Assembly: GCA_029961685.1 (NCBI GenBank) | Contig: JARWKL010000010.1 | Coordinates: 29,972,111-30,036,110, forward strand | Direction: 5' to 3' | From: Aristolochia californica | Taxonomy: Eukaryota; Streptophyta; Magnoliopsida; Piperales; Aristolochiaceae | Length of the DNA stretch: 64,000 nucleotides | Shown here: positions 21,640 to 32,815 of the stretch, in pieces | Layout: each line of letters opens with the position of its first letter | How positions within the stretch are numbered: the first letter of the stretch is position 1 | Program-made: the position numbers and the translations under genes | Notes under the pieces: model-generated | What the model was told of the DNA's origin: nothing | Databases searched by the model: none | Seen by the model: only the letters and a program-made list of their open reading frames with translations

Positions 21640-22920
21640 AATAGAAATAGGGTTGACGTTAAACTCTATTTTTCATGATGGATAAAAACCATCTTCAACT
21701 AGATCATCACTTTATTAGAGCACAAATAAAAAGAAAGAAATTCAAACTAATTTGTCTCTTAAGTAATATTATGTTTCCTTTTATAACATATCAATCATTG
21801 ATTTAGGGAGGAGAACCCTCCCAAAACTTTTTGATCCCAGTTCGACTAAGTCTAATTACCCTTTTAAATTTGTGATCAAGTTGAGTTTTTTAGATGAGCT
21901 CACATGTTGACCTATGTTCACAACATGATGTAAGGTCTGATGAGAAACAAACCTAGAGGGGGTGAATAGGTTTGTAATTTAACTCATTTCGATTAAACCA
22001 TGTGGGTATGGGTGTGTTTTTATCCTTTCAATTAATAAAATGCAAGGCCAATGTTACAACTTATATTTATGCACAATAATCAAAGTATAAGTGAAATTAA
22101 TTATCAACAAAGTACACAAGGATTTTTTAGGTGGTTTACAATCCTTCTATGGATTGCTAGTCTATCCCAAAGATATTTTAGCACCTTGAGGCTCCATTAA
22201 ATTTGGGTTGTCCTACATAATGTACACAAAATTATGATTAAGGTCAATTATAATGTTGCCCACACAACGACTTACACCTACTAACTGTAACAACTAATTT
22301 ATAAAAGATACACTCTCACTTAGTTTACAACTACTAACTAGGCACACTGGCTAGAGCTACAAAGAGGCTTTCTAGTAGCTCAATAGGCAATAAAAACCTA
22401 GATCCACACAAGGATTTCCAGCAGCCTACTAGACACCCGCATCTCAGTAGGTAATACAAGTCTAGATCCATGCAGGGATTTCCAATAGTCCGTGAGGCAT
22501 CCCAACTAGACTCATAAAAGAATTTTCAGGACATCCTACTTACACAATTCCCTAATGCCTAATGCCACTTGACAATTCTACACTTCAGCTCAAACAACTT
22601 CTCTCACTTAATATTCATCATCCAATACACTCTCTCAATCATGTAGACTTCAGTTACTACAATTTTCTCTTGTACACCTCAGCCACCAAGAACTTCTCTC
22701 AAATACCCTTCAATAGCTAATACATCACCTCCTCAATACCTTAACCACTACAAAATGTATAGTAAATTTCCACTAAAGTGAAGCATAATACTACCCACAT
22801 AGGGACTTACGCGATTCAATTGACTACAATAGCTAATTTAAAATAACACACTCTCACTTAGATTATAATAGCTAACTAGGCACACTAACCTAGACCCATA
22901 AAGGGATTTTCTGGTAGCTC
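21640..22920 (-). repeat. Repeat W with distal laccase-upstream homology, extra copies
   Basis: 21,651-21,790 matches 14,332-14,440 (the distal upstream DNA of gene 1), and 22,130-22,560 matches repeat W. The piece 22,740-22,920 is a partial second W copy. So the segment upstream of the laccases is itself part of a dispersed repeat. Non-coding. Confidence 0.6.
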
Positions 22921-23040
22921 TCTCTCTCCTTTCTTCTCTCTTCCTTCTTTCTCTTTTTTTCTTCTCCTCTTCTTCTTTCTCTCCTCTCTCACCCTCTTGA
23001 TTGAGGACCTTATCATGAGATCCTAAATTCAATATTACAC
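22921..23040 (+). repeat. CT-rich LTR end fragment
   Basis: CT-rich tract followed by CACCCTCTTGATTGAGGACC and ATCATGAGATCCTAAATTCA. This is the reverse complement of the terminal part of the LTR family at 35,897-36,385 and 46,413-46,857. Confidence 0.5.
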
Positions 23041-24680
23041 CAGATTCCTTAGTTACAATTTTATACCATCTTTATGGAAGTTCTCCTTATTTATTAACCA
23101 AGGCACCCTTACAGTTGTGGGGTTTTTTTAAATCTCCCCCTAAGGCTGGTGTTTGTAACTCCACTTTGCAAATAATCTTGGTGAAGAAAATTGTGTGCTT
23201 GAAAAAGAAATTTTGATTACCTTTTTTATTCATCTTACTTTTGTTCACATCTTATTGCTTGTAGTCTTCATCTTGTTCTCTTCTTGTTCTCCCTTTACCT
23301 GGATATTCTAGTCACAAAAAATTTGATTACCACAACACATGAAATTCTTCATTCTAGATTAACTTCTTCTTCTCAAATGTGTAATTCGAAAGGAAGTGCA
23401 ACTACTGCAACACTCAACTTCCAATCTGAATTCTAACATATAAAGAAAATAAGAAGAAGATGTACACCAAATCAATACAATGATGAATGTGATCTGACTT
23501 GATTCATCTTGTAGAATCCTTCATGGTAGATTATGTGACCTACCCAATCCTTCATAGTTCTCCTTCTATTCACCCCCTCAGGCTGGGAGGTAATGGCAAT
23601 GATCCCAACTTTAAAAAAGAAAGTTATAGTAATTATCTCCTCCATCAAGGTGTCCTAAGGATAAGTACTCAATCGAACACAAACTCTCAAAAAGTAAAAA
23701 ACATGGGTGATAAAGTATGAGTCAAAACCAAACTCATACTAAAAAGGGTAATGTCTGTCACTCAAAAGACGATGATTAAAACCCAAAGGGTACCAATAAA
23801 GAATTTTAAATGGACTTAAACACATTTATATATAAAAAGATGACCAACCAAAGCAAAGCATCAAGGGTTTGGCCTAAGTGGGTAAATGAGAGTAAAAAAA
23901 GATGGAAGGAGAAAGACAATAGAATAAAAGTGTAATAGGAGATTAAAGGAAGAGAAAATAAGCACCACCATATTAAAAGGAGACTGTAACGATAGTACTG
24001 AAATAACTTATTTTTTTTTACCAAGTATGACCCAAGAGCGAGATAAAAAAATAATTCTTCTATGAACGTGATGATTGAGGAAACTTATAAAAAAAAATCC
24101 AATAAGAAAGTTTTGAAATGGAAGATAATAATGGAAAATTTCTAAACATAGACTTCTCATATAAACCAATTACTTTTTAACATAACTTGACCAATTTGGA
24201 AAAAAAATATTCAAGAGATAAATTCTGGAATAAGGGAGATTTAGAACGCTCATATTTGGAATCTAGAATTAGGAAACAAAACTTTTTAATTAAAATATTC
24301 AGACTTCGTCAAAAAGGAAATTAAACTCACATATGGAGAAACTTCTTTAAGGGAAACTAATGTAATATTAGATAAAAGGAAGGAAACTTTAAAGGAAGGA
24401 AAGATATTCAAGTTGGTAAAATCTTGACAAAAACGAGAAAAAAAAAGGAAACTTACTCTACATTGGCACCTCAAAAAGTGAATAAAAAAATCAACTTAAA
24501 TTCAGATTTTCACATGCAACAGGCTACTAGTATAACCTATGATTCTTTCAATGTGGATCTCTCTCTAGAAAGATCAGATCGAAAAACAGATTATTGAGGT
24601 ACATAGTAGACTCATATAGCTTTCTTTTGAAAAACCATACACATAAAAAGTCATTGATGAAAGTGACAAAATACAAAGAA
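23040..24680 (-). repeat. Non-coding retroelement internal region Z, inverted against 27,990-29,510
   Basis: Reverse complement parallels 27,990-29,510. Paired landmarks are CATGGGTGATAAAG (23,703) with CTTTATCACCCATG (28,932), and GGAAATCTAGAATTAGGAAACAAAA-type sequence near 24,260 with its complement near 28,350. No open frames with pol motifs. Frames up to 75 codons are not recognisable. Confidence 0.7.
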
Positions 24681-25499
24681 TGTTTACACTAGTGTCAACA
24701 TGAATCAACTTGAGGATTTTTTCCATTGAATAATGAAAAACAAGGTATTCTATGACTTTGTCCCTACAATTTTCATAAAAACCTAAAGAAATAGACTTCA
24801 AATTAGAAAGGGGAATTCATTCAAGAAATATATACCTATGGTCTACATAGCTCATATGTCCCAAATATTAGAAATTAGATGCCCTAATTCCAAACTAACG
24901 AGAGAAATAATAATAAAAATAAAAAATTAAAAACCAAAGACGAGAACAAACAAGATTGCTACAGGTTTGCCTCAAGGTGAGACTAAGTCATGTCTTCTGC
25001 CGCTTCGGTAATCTACTACGAAGATGATATAGTTTACAAGAGAAATAGCACATACTTACAAGTGTTTTTCTCTAACCTCTCTCGGGCCGCAACTCATGAT
25101 TCTCCACGATGATGATAAAAAAATAATAGTGATGCCCCCCAATTATAAAGGGAAAACTAGGGCAATAGCAGTACAAGAGTGAAATCCCCCAATTGGCCTT
25201 AATAAAACATTAGTAAATATATCATGGACCATTTGGGGGCTCCCCGCCCCCTTCCAAACCCCATGATGACCTTTCCGCGAAGGTTGATCCGCATACCAAC
25301 TCACCGTAAGGCGTTGATTAGGCTCCACACTTAACACCAAATGCTAATGTCATAAGTAGAACATACAGACATATTGGTATAAGTAAAATTTTCAAATACA
25401 TGTATGAAATTTATAAAAAGATTGGAAACGGAAGCAAGATACCTACCTCCAACCATTGCAGACTAATTCTAGGATTATCTAGAAACAAAAATCTAGTCT
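24681..25499. other. Intergenic, no gene recognised
   Basis: Mixed AT-rich sequence with a GC-richer island at about 25,140-25,340. A 65-codon minus-strand frame there is unrecognised. No RNA gene or terminal repeat was identified. Confidence 0.35.
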
Positions 25500-25971
25500 A
25501 TCCAAAGTGAAATTGATGGCATCACATGCAGCTTTGCTAGACCAGATCCTCTTTAGTTGGATGCAACTTTCTCACTCAGAAGAGTAAAAAACAAATTTTT
25601 GTTGATACGTCTTGTGCTGAGGCTGAATATAGGGATATGGCATATGCAGTATGTGAGCTTTTATGGGTTAAAACTCTTTTGGGAAAACTTGGATTCGATA
25701 AAAAAAAAGGGTCCTATGGAACTCTATTATGACAATCAAGTAACCATACATATTGCCTCTAATCCAGTCTTCCACGAGAGAACAAAGCATATTGAAGTTG
25801 ATTGTCATTTTGAAAGGGAGAAATTACAAGTTGGTATTATAAGTCTCAAACATGTTTCATCTCAAAGAAAAGTTGTTGATATACTTACAAAGCCGGTTAC
25901 CTCACAGGTTCTGACCACTAAATGAACAAGCTAGGAATCTATGATTTTTTTCTCTACTAGCATGAGGGGGA
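25500..25971 (+). pseudogene. Copia RNase H fragment
   Basis: MELYYDNQVTIHIASNPVFH, ERTKHIEVDCHFEREKLQVG and KHVSSQRKVVDILTKPVTSQ are the copia RNase H C-terminal motifs. The upstream SCAEAEYRDMAYAVCELLWV-like region is one frame off because of an extra base in an A run near 25,700-25,710. The LTR follows at 25,972. Confidence 0.85.
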
Positions 25972-26371
25972 TTTTTAGAAGACATAAACTATCATTAGTG
26001 ACATTAAGGTAAAAATCCGAAAATTCTAGGTTTTTTCCCTCACTTTTTAGAGTGAAGGGCATACTCTTTTATTAGTACATATAAAGCATTAAGGAGGAGG
26101 ATTAGTAATCAACTCATTACCCTAATCCTCTCTCTCCCCAACATGTTCTTCTCTCCCTAACCAGTTGTCCTCTTCACCCTAAATAGCCTTCTCTTGTTTC
26201 ACTTCTTCTTCTTCTTCTTCTTCTTCTTTTTCTTCTTCTTCTTCTTCTTCTTCTTCTTCTTCTTCTTCTTCATCTTCTTCTTCTTCTCCTTTCTTCATCT
26301 TTCTCTCTTTCTCTCCTTCTTCTTATTGCCTCATTGCTTAATCTTTTTACCAAGGAATCCTAAATTTAACA
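25972..26371 (+). repeat. 3' LTR of copia fragment, with CTT microsatellite
   Basis: It follows GCATGAGGGGGA. It carries AGAAGACAT near the start, a TATA-like ATTAGTACATATAAAGC and ends TAAATTTAACA. A (CTT)n run occupies about 26,200-26,290, so a poly-Phe reading frame across it is an artefact. Confidence 0.7.
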
Positions 26372-26433
26372 ATATCAATATAGAAAGAAACTGGGAGTTC
26401 ATGATGTTCTCTCACCCCCAACTTGAGGGGGAG

Positions 26434-26868
26434 TATTGGAAGATAGGGCCCAAGCCCACACGACCAAAGAAGGCCTACATATCCAAGTGTGTTGGAAGAT
26501 GGACCCAAGCCCATAAGATCAAAGAAGACTCATACTCCCAAGAGATAAAAAAGACGGGCTCAAGGCCCACATATCAAGGAGAAGGCCTATAGGCCCACAT
26601 GCAATGATGGTAGGATGGTAAATAAAGGGTCATCTCATAGAGATGGCATTGATGTAATTAGGTAAAATTTCCAGGGTTAAAACCCTAAACCCTAAACCCT
26701 AAGTTCAGAGGTATTATTGTAATACGGTAGTTTCATTAATCTATAAATAGAGCTTCAGAGGGAGGGTTAGGACATCAAGTCCATAACCTCCTCTTCCTCT
26801 GGTTTTCTCCCAATGGGTCTCTCTCCCTTTTTCTCCATGAGCTAAATCCATGGAGTCCTAAAAATCAA
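26434..26868 (+). repeat. LTR with internal telomere-like repeat
   Basis: It follows CCCAACTTGAGGGGGAG and starts TATTGGAAGATAGGGCCC, like the LTR at 49,720 but with a different 3' half. A TATA-like CTATAAATAGAGC is near 26,740. At 26,680-26,702 are three tandem CCCTAAA units, the plant telomere motif, too few for a telomere. Confidence 0.65.
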
Positions 26869-26880
26869 AATAAATTAAAG

Positions 26881-27319
26881 GTATCATAGTTATATTAGTC
26901 TTCTATTTATATTCATTTGTTCAGTTATTTTAGGACATATCTTTTAATGTTGAACTTTGGGTATAACTGGGACAAAGGTAGTTTAATTGTAATCGGATTG
27001 TAATTATTTCCTTTATTATAAATAGAGGCTCATTGTACTTAAATTACAATAACTCAGTGAAATTTATCTCTTTTCCAGAAATTCAACAAGAAGAAAAAGC
27101 AAAGAAAAAAAGAGTTCCTCGTTCCATTTAGTCTTCTTTCCCAATTCCTATTTTTATTGGTTTTCTCACTCTCTTTTATATAGAAAAGTATGTATTGTTG
27201 TAAATATCTTTGAGTCTAGTTTCCAACTAAAAAAAATTGCAATTAGATTTCTATAGAGAGAGAAATTGACATCTGAAGCAAAAATCACACAGTAGAAAAG
27301 TTTCAAGTAGTAGTAGAAG
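26881..27319 (+). repeat. Partial LTR (to 27,088) and retroelement leader Z
   Basis: 26,881-27,088 matches the second half of the 49,720-50,143 LTR (ends GAAATTCAACA). 27,089-27,319 matches the leader around 40,190-40,420 and continues at 27,981 after the inserted solo LTR. Confidence 0.6.
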
Positions 27320-27975
27320 TGTTAGTGTGTCAATGCCCACCTCTCACGAGTTACTGCTAATCTAATGTATTCATTGGCCCCCAATTATGAGGAGCGCCAA
27401 TGTCGATAGTGAGTAAATTAGTTAGCAGTTCTGGCTTAGACGCTGATGAGGTCAAATTGTGATCGCAATGGTTATTTGTGAAGAAACTGTAAAATGAAGG
27501 CAGGGTTCGGGGGGTCCAAGGGGGCCGGCCCACGGTATGAACGGAATGGGAGACCCAAGTATGAACGAAAAATTAAAAGACTCAAGTGTGAACGGGAATT
27601 AATGGAAGTAGCGAAAAACAGAAGCGCACTCTGTACTGACCGTCGCAGCGGACAGAGGCCTCCATCGGTGCCGGAAGAGAAAGGAAGCTTCCTTTCTCTT
27701 ATTTCAGTAGCTGCCTCCCAGTTGTCTTCCTCGATTCAGTGCTGCAAATCACCTATAAATAGAGGTGTTCTTCAGCAACAAATCGCATCTAGAAATGTAC
27801 AACTTCTCTGTTCGTTTTATTTTATTTTCTTCTTCTATAAGTCCAGAAGCCATTGAAGCTCTTCTAAGAGCGTGTGGTGGCACGAAATCAGCTTTGTATT
27901 GAAATAAAGTTCAGTGTTGGCTGTCTTCTTGATTGTTATTAAGATGTTTCTGGGTTTAGTTTACTCTGTTTTACA
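27320..27975 (+). mobile_element. Solo LTR, 656 bp, with 5-bp TSD
   Basis: It starts TGTTAGTGTGTCAATG and ends TGTTTTACA. AGAAG flanks both sides (27,315-27,319 and 27,976-27,980). Removing it joins GTAGTAGAAG to ACCACAAATTTTTGAATGG, which matches the undisturbed leader near 40,412 (GTAGTAGAAAACTTCAACTT). It has a TATA box (CTATAAATAGAGG near 27,751) and an AATAAAG poly(A)-like signal near 27,901. More GC-rich than its host. The 27,494-27,856 frame inside it has no recognisable domain. Family unknown. Confidence 0.85.
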
Positions 27976-27980
27976 AGAAG

Positions 27981-29473
27981 ACCACAAATTTTTGAATGGT
28001 TTGTACCAATATGAATGAGAATTATATGCCAAAACAAAGCTATATGAGTCTTCTTTCTACCTCAATAAATTGTTTCTCAATCTGATCTTTCAAGAGAGAT
28101 AGCCACATTGGAAGAATTAACGGTCATGATGACAGCTTGTTGCATGTGAAAATCAGAATTTAAGCTGATTTTTTTGATTCATTTTTTGAGTTCATAATGT
28201 TGATTAAGTTTTCTATTTGTTTTCAAATTCTTGTCAAGATTTTATCAACATGATTATGTTTCCATCCTTCAAATTTTCCTTAAAAGAAGTTCTTATGTGT
28301 GTTTAGTTTCCTTTTTTACAAGTCTAAAACTTTGAATTAGAGAGTTTTGTTTTCAAATTCTAGTTTCTAAATATGAGTGTTCTAAATCTCCCTTATTCCA
28401 AAATTTATCTCTTGAATATTTTTTCCAAATTGGTCAAGTCGTGTAAAAACTTGATTGCTCAATATGATAAGTTTATATTTAGAAAATTTTCATTTTTATT
28501 TTCCATCTCAAAACTTTCTTCTTGGAAATTTTCTTTAAATTTTTATCATTCATCATGTTCAAAGAGGATTTTTTTTATCTACCTCTTGGGTCATACTTGG
28601 TAAAAAAATTTAAGTTATTTTAGTATTATCGTTACAGTCCCCTCATTACGGTGGTGGTTATTTTCTCTTCTTTTAATCCCCTATTACCCTTTTACTCAGT
28701 TGTTTTTCACCTTCCTTTTTTTTACTCTCATTTATCCTCTTAGGCCAAACCCTTGGTGTATTGCTTTGGTTGGTCCTCTTCTTATATATGAGTGTTTTTA
28801 AGTCCATTGAGAATTCTTTATAGGTATCCTTAGGGTTTTATCGTCATCTTTTGAGTGACAAACATTACCTTTTTTAGTGATTATCATCACTATATTTTTC
28901 TCAATCCTCTAAGGTTGGTTTTGACTTCTCCTTTATCACCCATGTTTTTTTTTTACTTTTTGCAAGTTTGTGTTTAATTGAGTACTTATCCTTAGGACAC
29001 ATTGATGGAGGATATAATTACTACAATTTTTTTTCAAGCTAGGATCATTGCCATTAACTCCCAAGGTATGGAATCCTTCACGGTAGATTCTGTCACCTAC
29101 CCCATCCTTCATATTCATTACTCTATTGATTTGGTATAAGTCCCCTTCTTATTTTCTTTACGTGTAAGAATTTAGAATTCCGAATGGAAGTTGAATGCTA
29201 CAATGGTTGCGCCTCCTTCCAAATTTCACATTTAAGAAGAAGAAAACTTATAATATAGAATGAAGAATTGCACATATTGTGGTAATCAAATTTTATGTGA
29301 ATAGAATATCCAAGTAAAGAGGGGAAAGGATGAGAACAAGATGAAGACTACAAGCAAGATGTGAACAAAAACAAGATGAATAAAAAAGTCAATCAAAATT
29401 TCTTTTTCAAACACACAATTTTCTTGACCAAGATTATTTACAAAGTAGATTTACAAACACAAGCTTGAAGGGG
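27981..29473 (+). repeat. Non-coding retroelement internal region Z with polypurine tract
   Basis: It continues the leader interrupted at 27,319 and parallels 41,180-42,555. It ends with AGCTTGAAGGGGG, a polypurine tract, before TGTTAAAAAAACCC. No coding sequence. Confidence 0.65.
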
Positions 29474-29961
29474 GTGTTAAAAAAACCCACATGTGTAGGG
29501 TGGTATGCCTAATAAATAAGGAGAATTTTCGTAAAGATGATAGAGAATTGTAATTAAACAGGTTGGCGTATGTCCTCTTTTGTCCTTTTCCTTTTAAAAC
29601 ATGTACCCCTAAGGGCATTGTAGTCATTTTAAAATTCTTCCCACAACTACAGATATAGCCTTAAGGAATGGAATAGAGCATTCAAGCCTCTTCTTCTTGG
29701 CTCAAATTCATCCCTACTCCTCTCTCTCTTTTCCTCTTCTTTCTCTCCCATGGTTTATTCTCTCCTCTCTCCCAAGATCTAGATTTCCTCTCTTCTCTCC
29801 TTCCCTTGAGATATTTTGTGCTTATGTGTTGGCCCTAGAAATCAACGGTATTTCAAAAGTTTTATTTCAAAGAGTATGGTAGAGCCTAGTAAGATTGAGA
29901 TTGATTTTTTTACGAGAGAAATCAATGGATTTGAAAGGAAATTTAGGTCATACGGGGTCTC
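29474..29961 (+). repeat. Probable 3' LTR of Z and CT-rich flank
   Basis: TGTTAAAAAAACCCACATG follows the polypurine tract and resembles 42,556 onward. CT-rich sequence runs from about 29,690 to 29,810. The 3' end of the LTR was not located. Confidence 0.45.
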
Positions 29962-30529
29962 TTGGTAATTGAGGAAGTCATTTATCTACTTTTGGTAAAG
30001 CTCTACATGAACCTTGAGGTGGAAGAATTGACCCCATGTACCTTGAGGCTCACCACCTATGAAAAGAAGACGACTATTTCTTTTGAGACAAGTGACCTCA
30101 ACACAACACTTGGAACGACATCTTTGGGGCTAGCAACGTACATCAAAGAAAATTGGACTATGAACCTTCATAGTGATTGCCCCCAAAACACACAAGAAAC
30201 CATCCTCGTCACCTTCGGCCAGACCACAGGTAGCTCCTACGAAGTGAAAATCAAAGATCTTAGTATGGGGCAAAGAGTGTTTATGGGAATCATTCCTCAC
30301 ATCCTCAATATGAAGGGTACCTTCTTGTAACTCACCATTGTCGATATCTTCTTGATGTGGGATCTCACACGGAAGATAGCCTTGGATTTTGGTTATTTCA
30401 AGGAGAGTAAGATGATGGACATTGAATCTAGCTCCCGAGCCAATGGACTCCCATTTACTTATTGGGCGTGGCACTAAGAGTGGGGGGCTCTATTACATGG
30501 AAGATTTCAGTATGGGTTGAGCATATCAC
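29962..30529 (+). other. Unrecognised reading frame upstream of a copia integrase fragment
   Basis: A 122-codon frame at 29,962-30,330 has no motif I recognise. Its position ahead of the copia pre-integrase suggests a protease-region fragment, but this is inference. It is GC-richer than its surroundings. Confidence 0.3.
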
Positions 30530-30962
30530 ATGCGCCAACCGAGTGATCTCAAAGTGGAACAGATTTGGTTATGGCATCGATGCTTAGGTCATCCTTCATT
30601 TGGTTATCTCAAACATGTGTTTCTCGATTTATTTTTGGATTTGTCAAGTCTAGAATTTAACTACGAAACTTGCATTCTATCTAAAAGTCATCGAGTGCAT
30701 TATCCTTTAAGTTTGAATAAGAGTGAGGTCCCTTTTGCATTGATTCACTCTGATGTGAAGGGTCTTTCGTTGGTTTGTGATATTTGTTAATGATTGTACT
30801 TGAATGACTTGGGTTTATTTTTTGAAACATAAGGATGAGGTCTTCCATATTTTTCAATCTTTTCATAAAATGATTCAAACTCAGTTCTCCGCTAGGATTC
30901 AAATTCTTTGGTCTGGTAATAGTGGAGAATATGTAAATCAACAATTCCGTGATTATTTCCAA
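30530..30962 (+). pseudogene. Copia pre-integrase and integrase fragment, truncated at the inverted arm
   Basis: IWLWHRCLGHPSFGYLKHVF and ETCILSKSHRVHYP carry the HHCC zinc-binding residues. FALIHSDVKG has the first catalytic Asp region. Then MTWVYFLKHKDEVFHIFQSF, IQILWSGNSGEYVNQQF and RDYFQ follow in another frame. The second catalytic Asp (normally SDNGxEY) reads SGNSGEY. Homology to integrase stops where the right laccase arm begins. Confidence 0.8.
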
Positions 30963-32617
30963 CATCATTTTCTAGATCTAATGTCTATTTTTGTGAATGT
31001 TGGACTACCTCTAAAGGGATATACTTTGAGACATATTGTTTATACTTGGTAGAGTACTCTGAACTAGTATTATTCATTAAATTTTTTCTCTAATGTTCAT
31101 ATTATTACTCTAGGGCTGCATTTTATAATCAACTATTACAATGAGCTGATTTGTATGCTTTCCCTGATTGGAGAAATCAATTTAATCTTGACATTATGCA
31201 TATATTTTAAATCTCGTTAAAAGAGTTTATTGAGTTGTTGATTACTGGAGTAGGTACTTAAGAACAAGAGTACCTATTTCCTTGAGCATAGATTGTTAAA
31301 TTATTAAGAGGCAAGTTACATTTAGCACTATCATGAGCAACCAATGCTTCCCAGCTAGTTGGGGACAAGTAATATGTAGGAAAGACCTTTCTTACCATAA
31401 ATTGTTTGAGAAAAGTTGTAGTGGCTATGGTATTGAGGAGTAGGTGTATTAGATGTTGAAGGATATTTGAGAGAAGTTCTTGGTGGCTGAGGTGTAAAAG
31501 TTAAATTATAGCAATTGAAGTGTATTTGTTGAGAGAGTGTATTAGTTTTTGAATATTAAGTTAAATAAGTTGTTTGAGATGAAGGGTATAAGTTTACAAG
31601 TGGCATTAGCTATTGTAAGCTGTCAGACCTTGTGTAGGCAGGCGATACTAAAAGTCCCTTTGTAGGTCTTGGTTGGGGTGCCTAGTACTTGCTAAAAATC
31701 CAAGTGTAGGTTTAGGCTTTGCTTGGTAAACTGCTAGAAAATTCCTTTGTAGGCCTAGGGTTGTGTACCTGGTTAGCTATTGTAATCTAAGTGAGAATGT
31801 GATAATATAAATTAGATGTTGTAGTCAATTGAGTGACATACGTCCATATGTAGGTAGCAGTGTACTTTGCCTTAATGGCAATTTGTAGTACACTCTGTAG
31901 GACAATCCAAACTCAGTGGAACCTCAAGGTGCTAAAACATCTTTGAAGGTAGACAAAACAATGGTATGTTAATATTCATGAGAGTAAAAGTGGTTAGAAT
32001 TTCTTTTTGTTTTATTTGTGCTTTAATATAGTGATGATCAAGTTGAAGATGGTTTTATCCGTCACGAAAAACAGAGTTTAACATCAACCTTAAAAGATTT
32101 ATACTGTAGCAAAACCAATAAACAACTATATTGTGCTTTAAAAAGTTGACCATTTCTATTAAAAGTGAATTTTTGTGTAGAAGAATTCTTCGTTTAATAG
32201 TTCTTGCTAGGATTCTGTGTAAATGGAATCTATTGAAACGAAATTACTCATCTTCGTCCGTGGAATCGCATCTAATACAATAAAAATATCAATGAATGTG
32301 ACTCCCGTCGAACAATTCGCAAACACCGGACCAAACAATCCAGAAACCGATGAAAATGAAACAAGACCAGATAGGAGGATGTCAACCAACTAATAATTAC
32401 TTGATAATGCTGACTTAGATTATTCAATTCCTGTCTTTGAACGAGGCAGAGGCCACCCAGTTTGAAAGAACCAAACCCTGGGGCGATTCGGATCCGTGGA
32501 ATATTTTTACGCCTTCACCGTTTACCTCGCTCTATTATCCCACCATTGACCGTCTTGCCAAGTCAGTTAACGTTGTTTTGTTCAAATAACAAATGCGAGA
32601 CAAGTTCCCCTCGCGGC

Positions 32618-32624
32618 GGCGGCT
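32618..32624 (+). promoter_or_regulatory. GCC box upstream of gene 2
   Basis: GCGGCGGCGGCT, the complement of AGCCGCC, about 195 bp upstream of the start codon. Conserved with gene 1. ERF binding is inference. Confidence 0.35.
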
Positions 32625-32679
32625 AAAGAAGACTATCCATTACGTGTAACATGAACAAGTCAAGAAGCTCCCAGCAGCC

Positions 32680-32687
32680 TACAAATA
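32680..32687 (+). promoter_or_regulatory. Altered TATA box of laccase gene 2
   Basis: CCTACAAATATGG occupies the place where gene 1 has CCTATAAATATGG, 129 bp before the start codon. The third base of TATA is C, which usually weakens TBP binding. Confidence 0.5.
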
Positions 32688-32815
32688 TGGGGATTATGCG
32701 TCTGTGCAGTCATACAATCATAAACATCCATCTGAAGGACGTTGCGCCGTGCTCGATCTTCTCCCTTCCTTCTTGCTGTCCTCTTCAACTTTCCTTGAAA
32801 CACACGGCCTTCGAC

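Noticed and set aside
22838..23032. Lys/Glu-rich minus-strand frame
   Set aside because: Translation of a CT-rich low-complexity LTR tract.
26194..26592. 132-codon frame beginning with a long poly-Phe run
   Set aside because: It reads through a CTT microsatellite and into an LTR; not a gene.
26680..26702. Telomere or chromosome-fusion site
   Set aside because: Only three units, and inside an LTR.
27320..27975. Possible integrated pararetrovirus promoter (TATA and poly(A) signals in a GC-rich island)
   Set aside because: TG...CA ends and the AGAAG duplication identify a solo LTR, and no viral protein motif is present.
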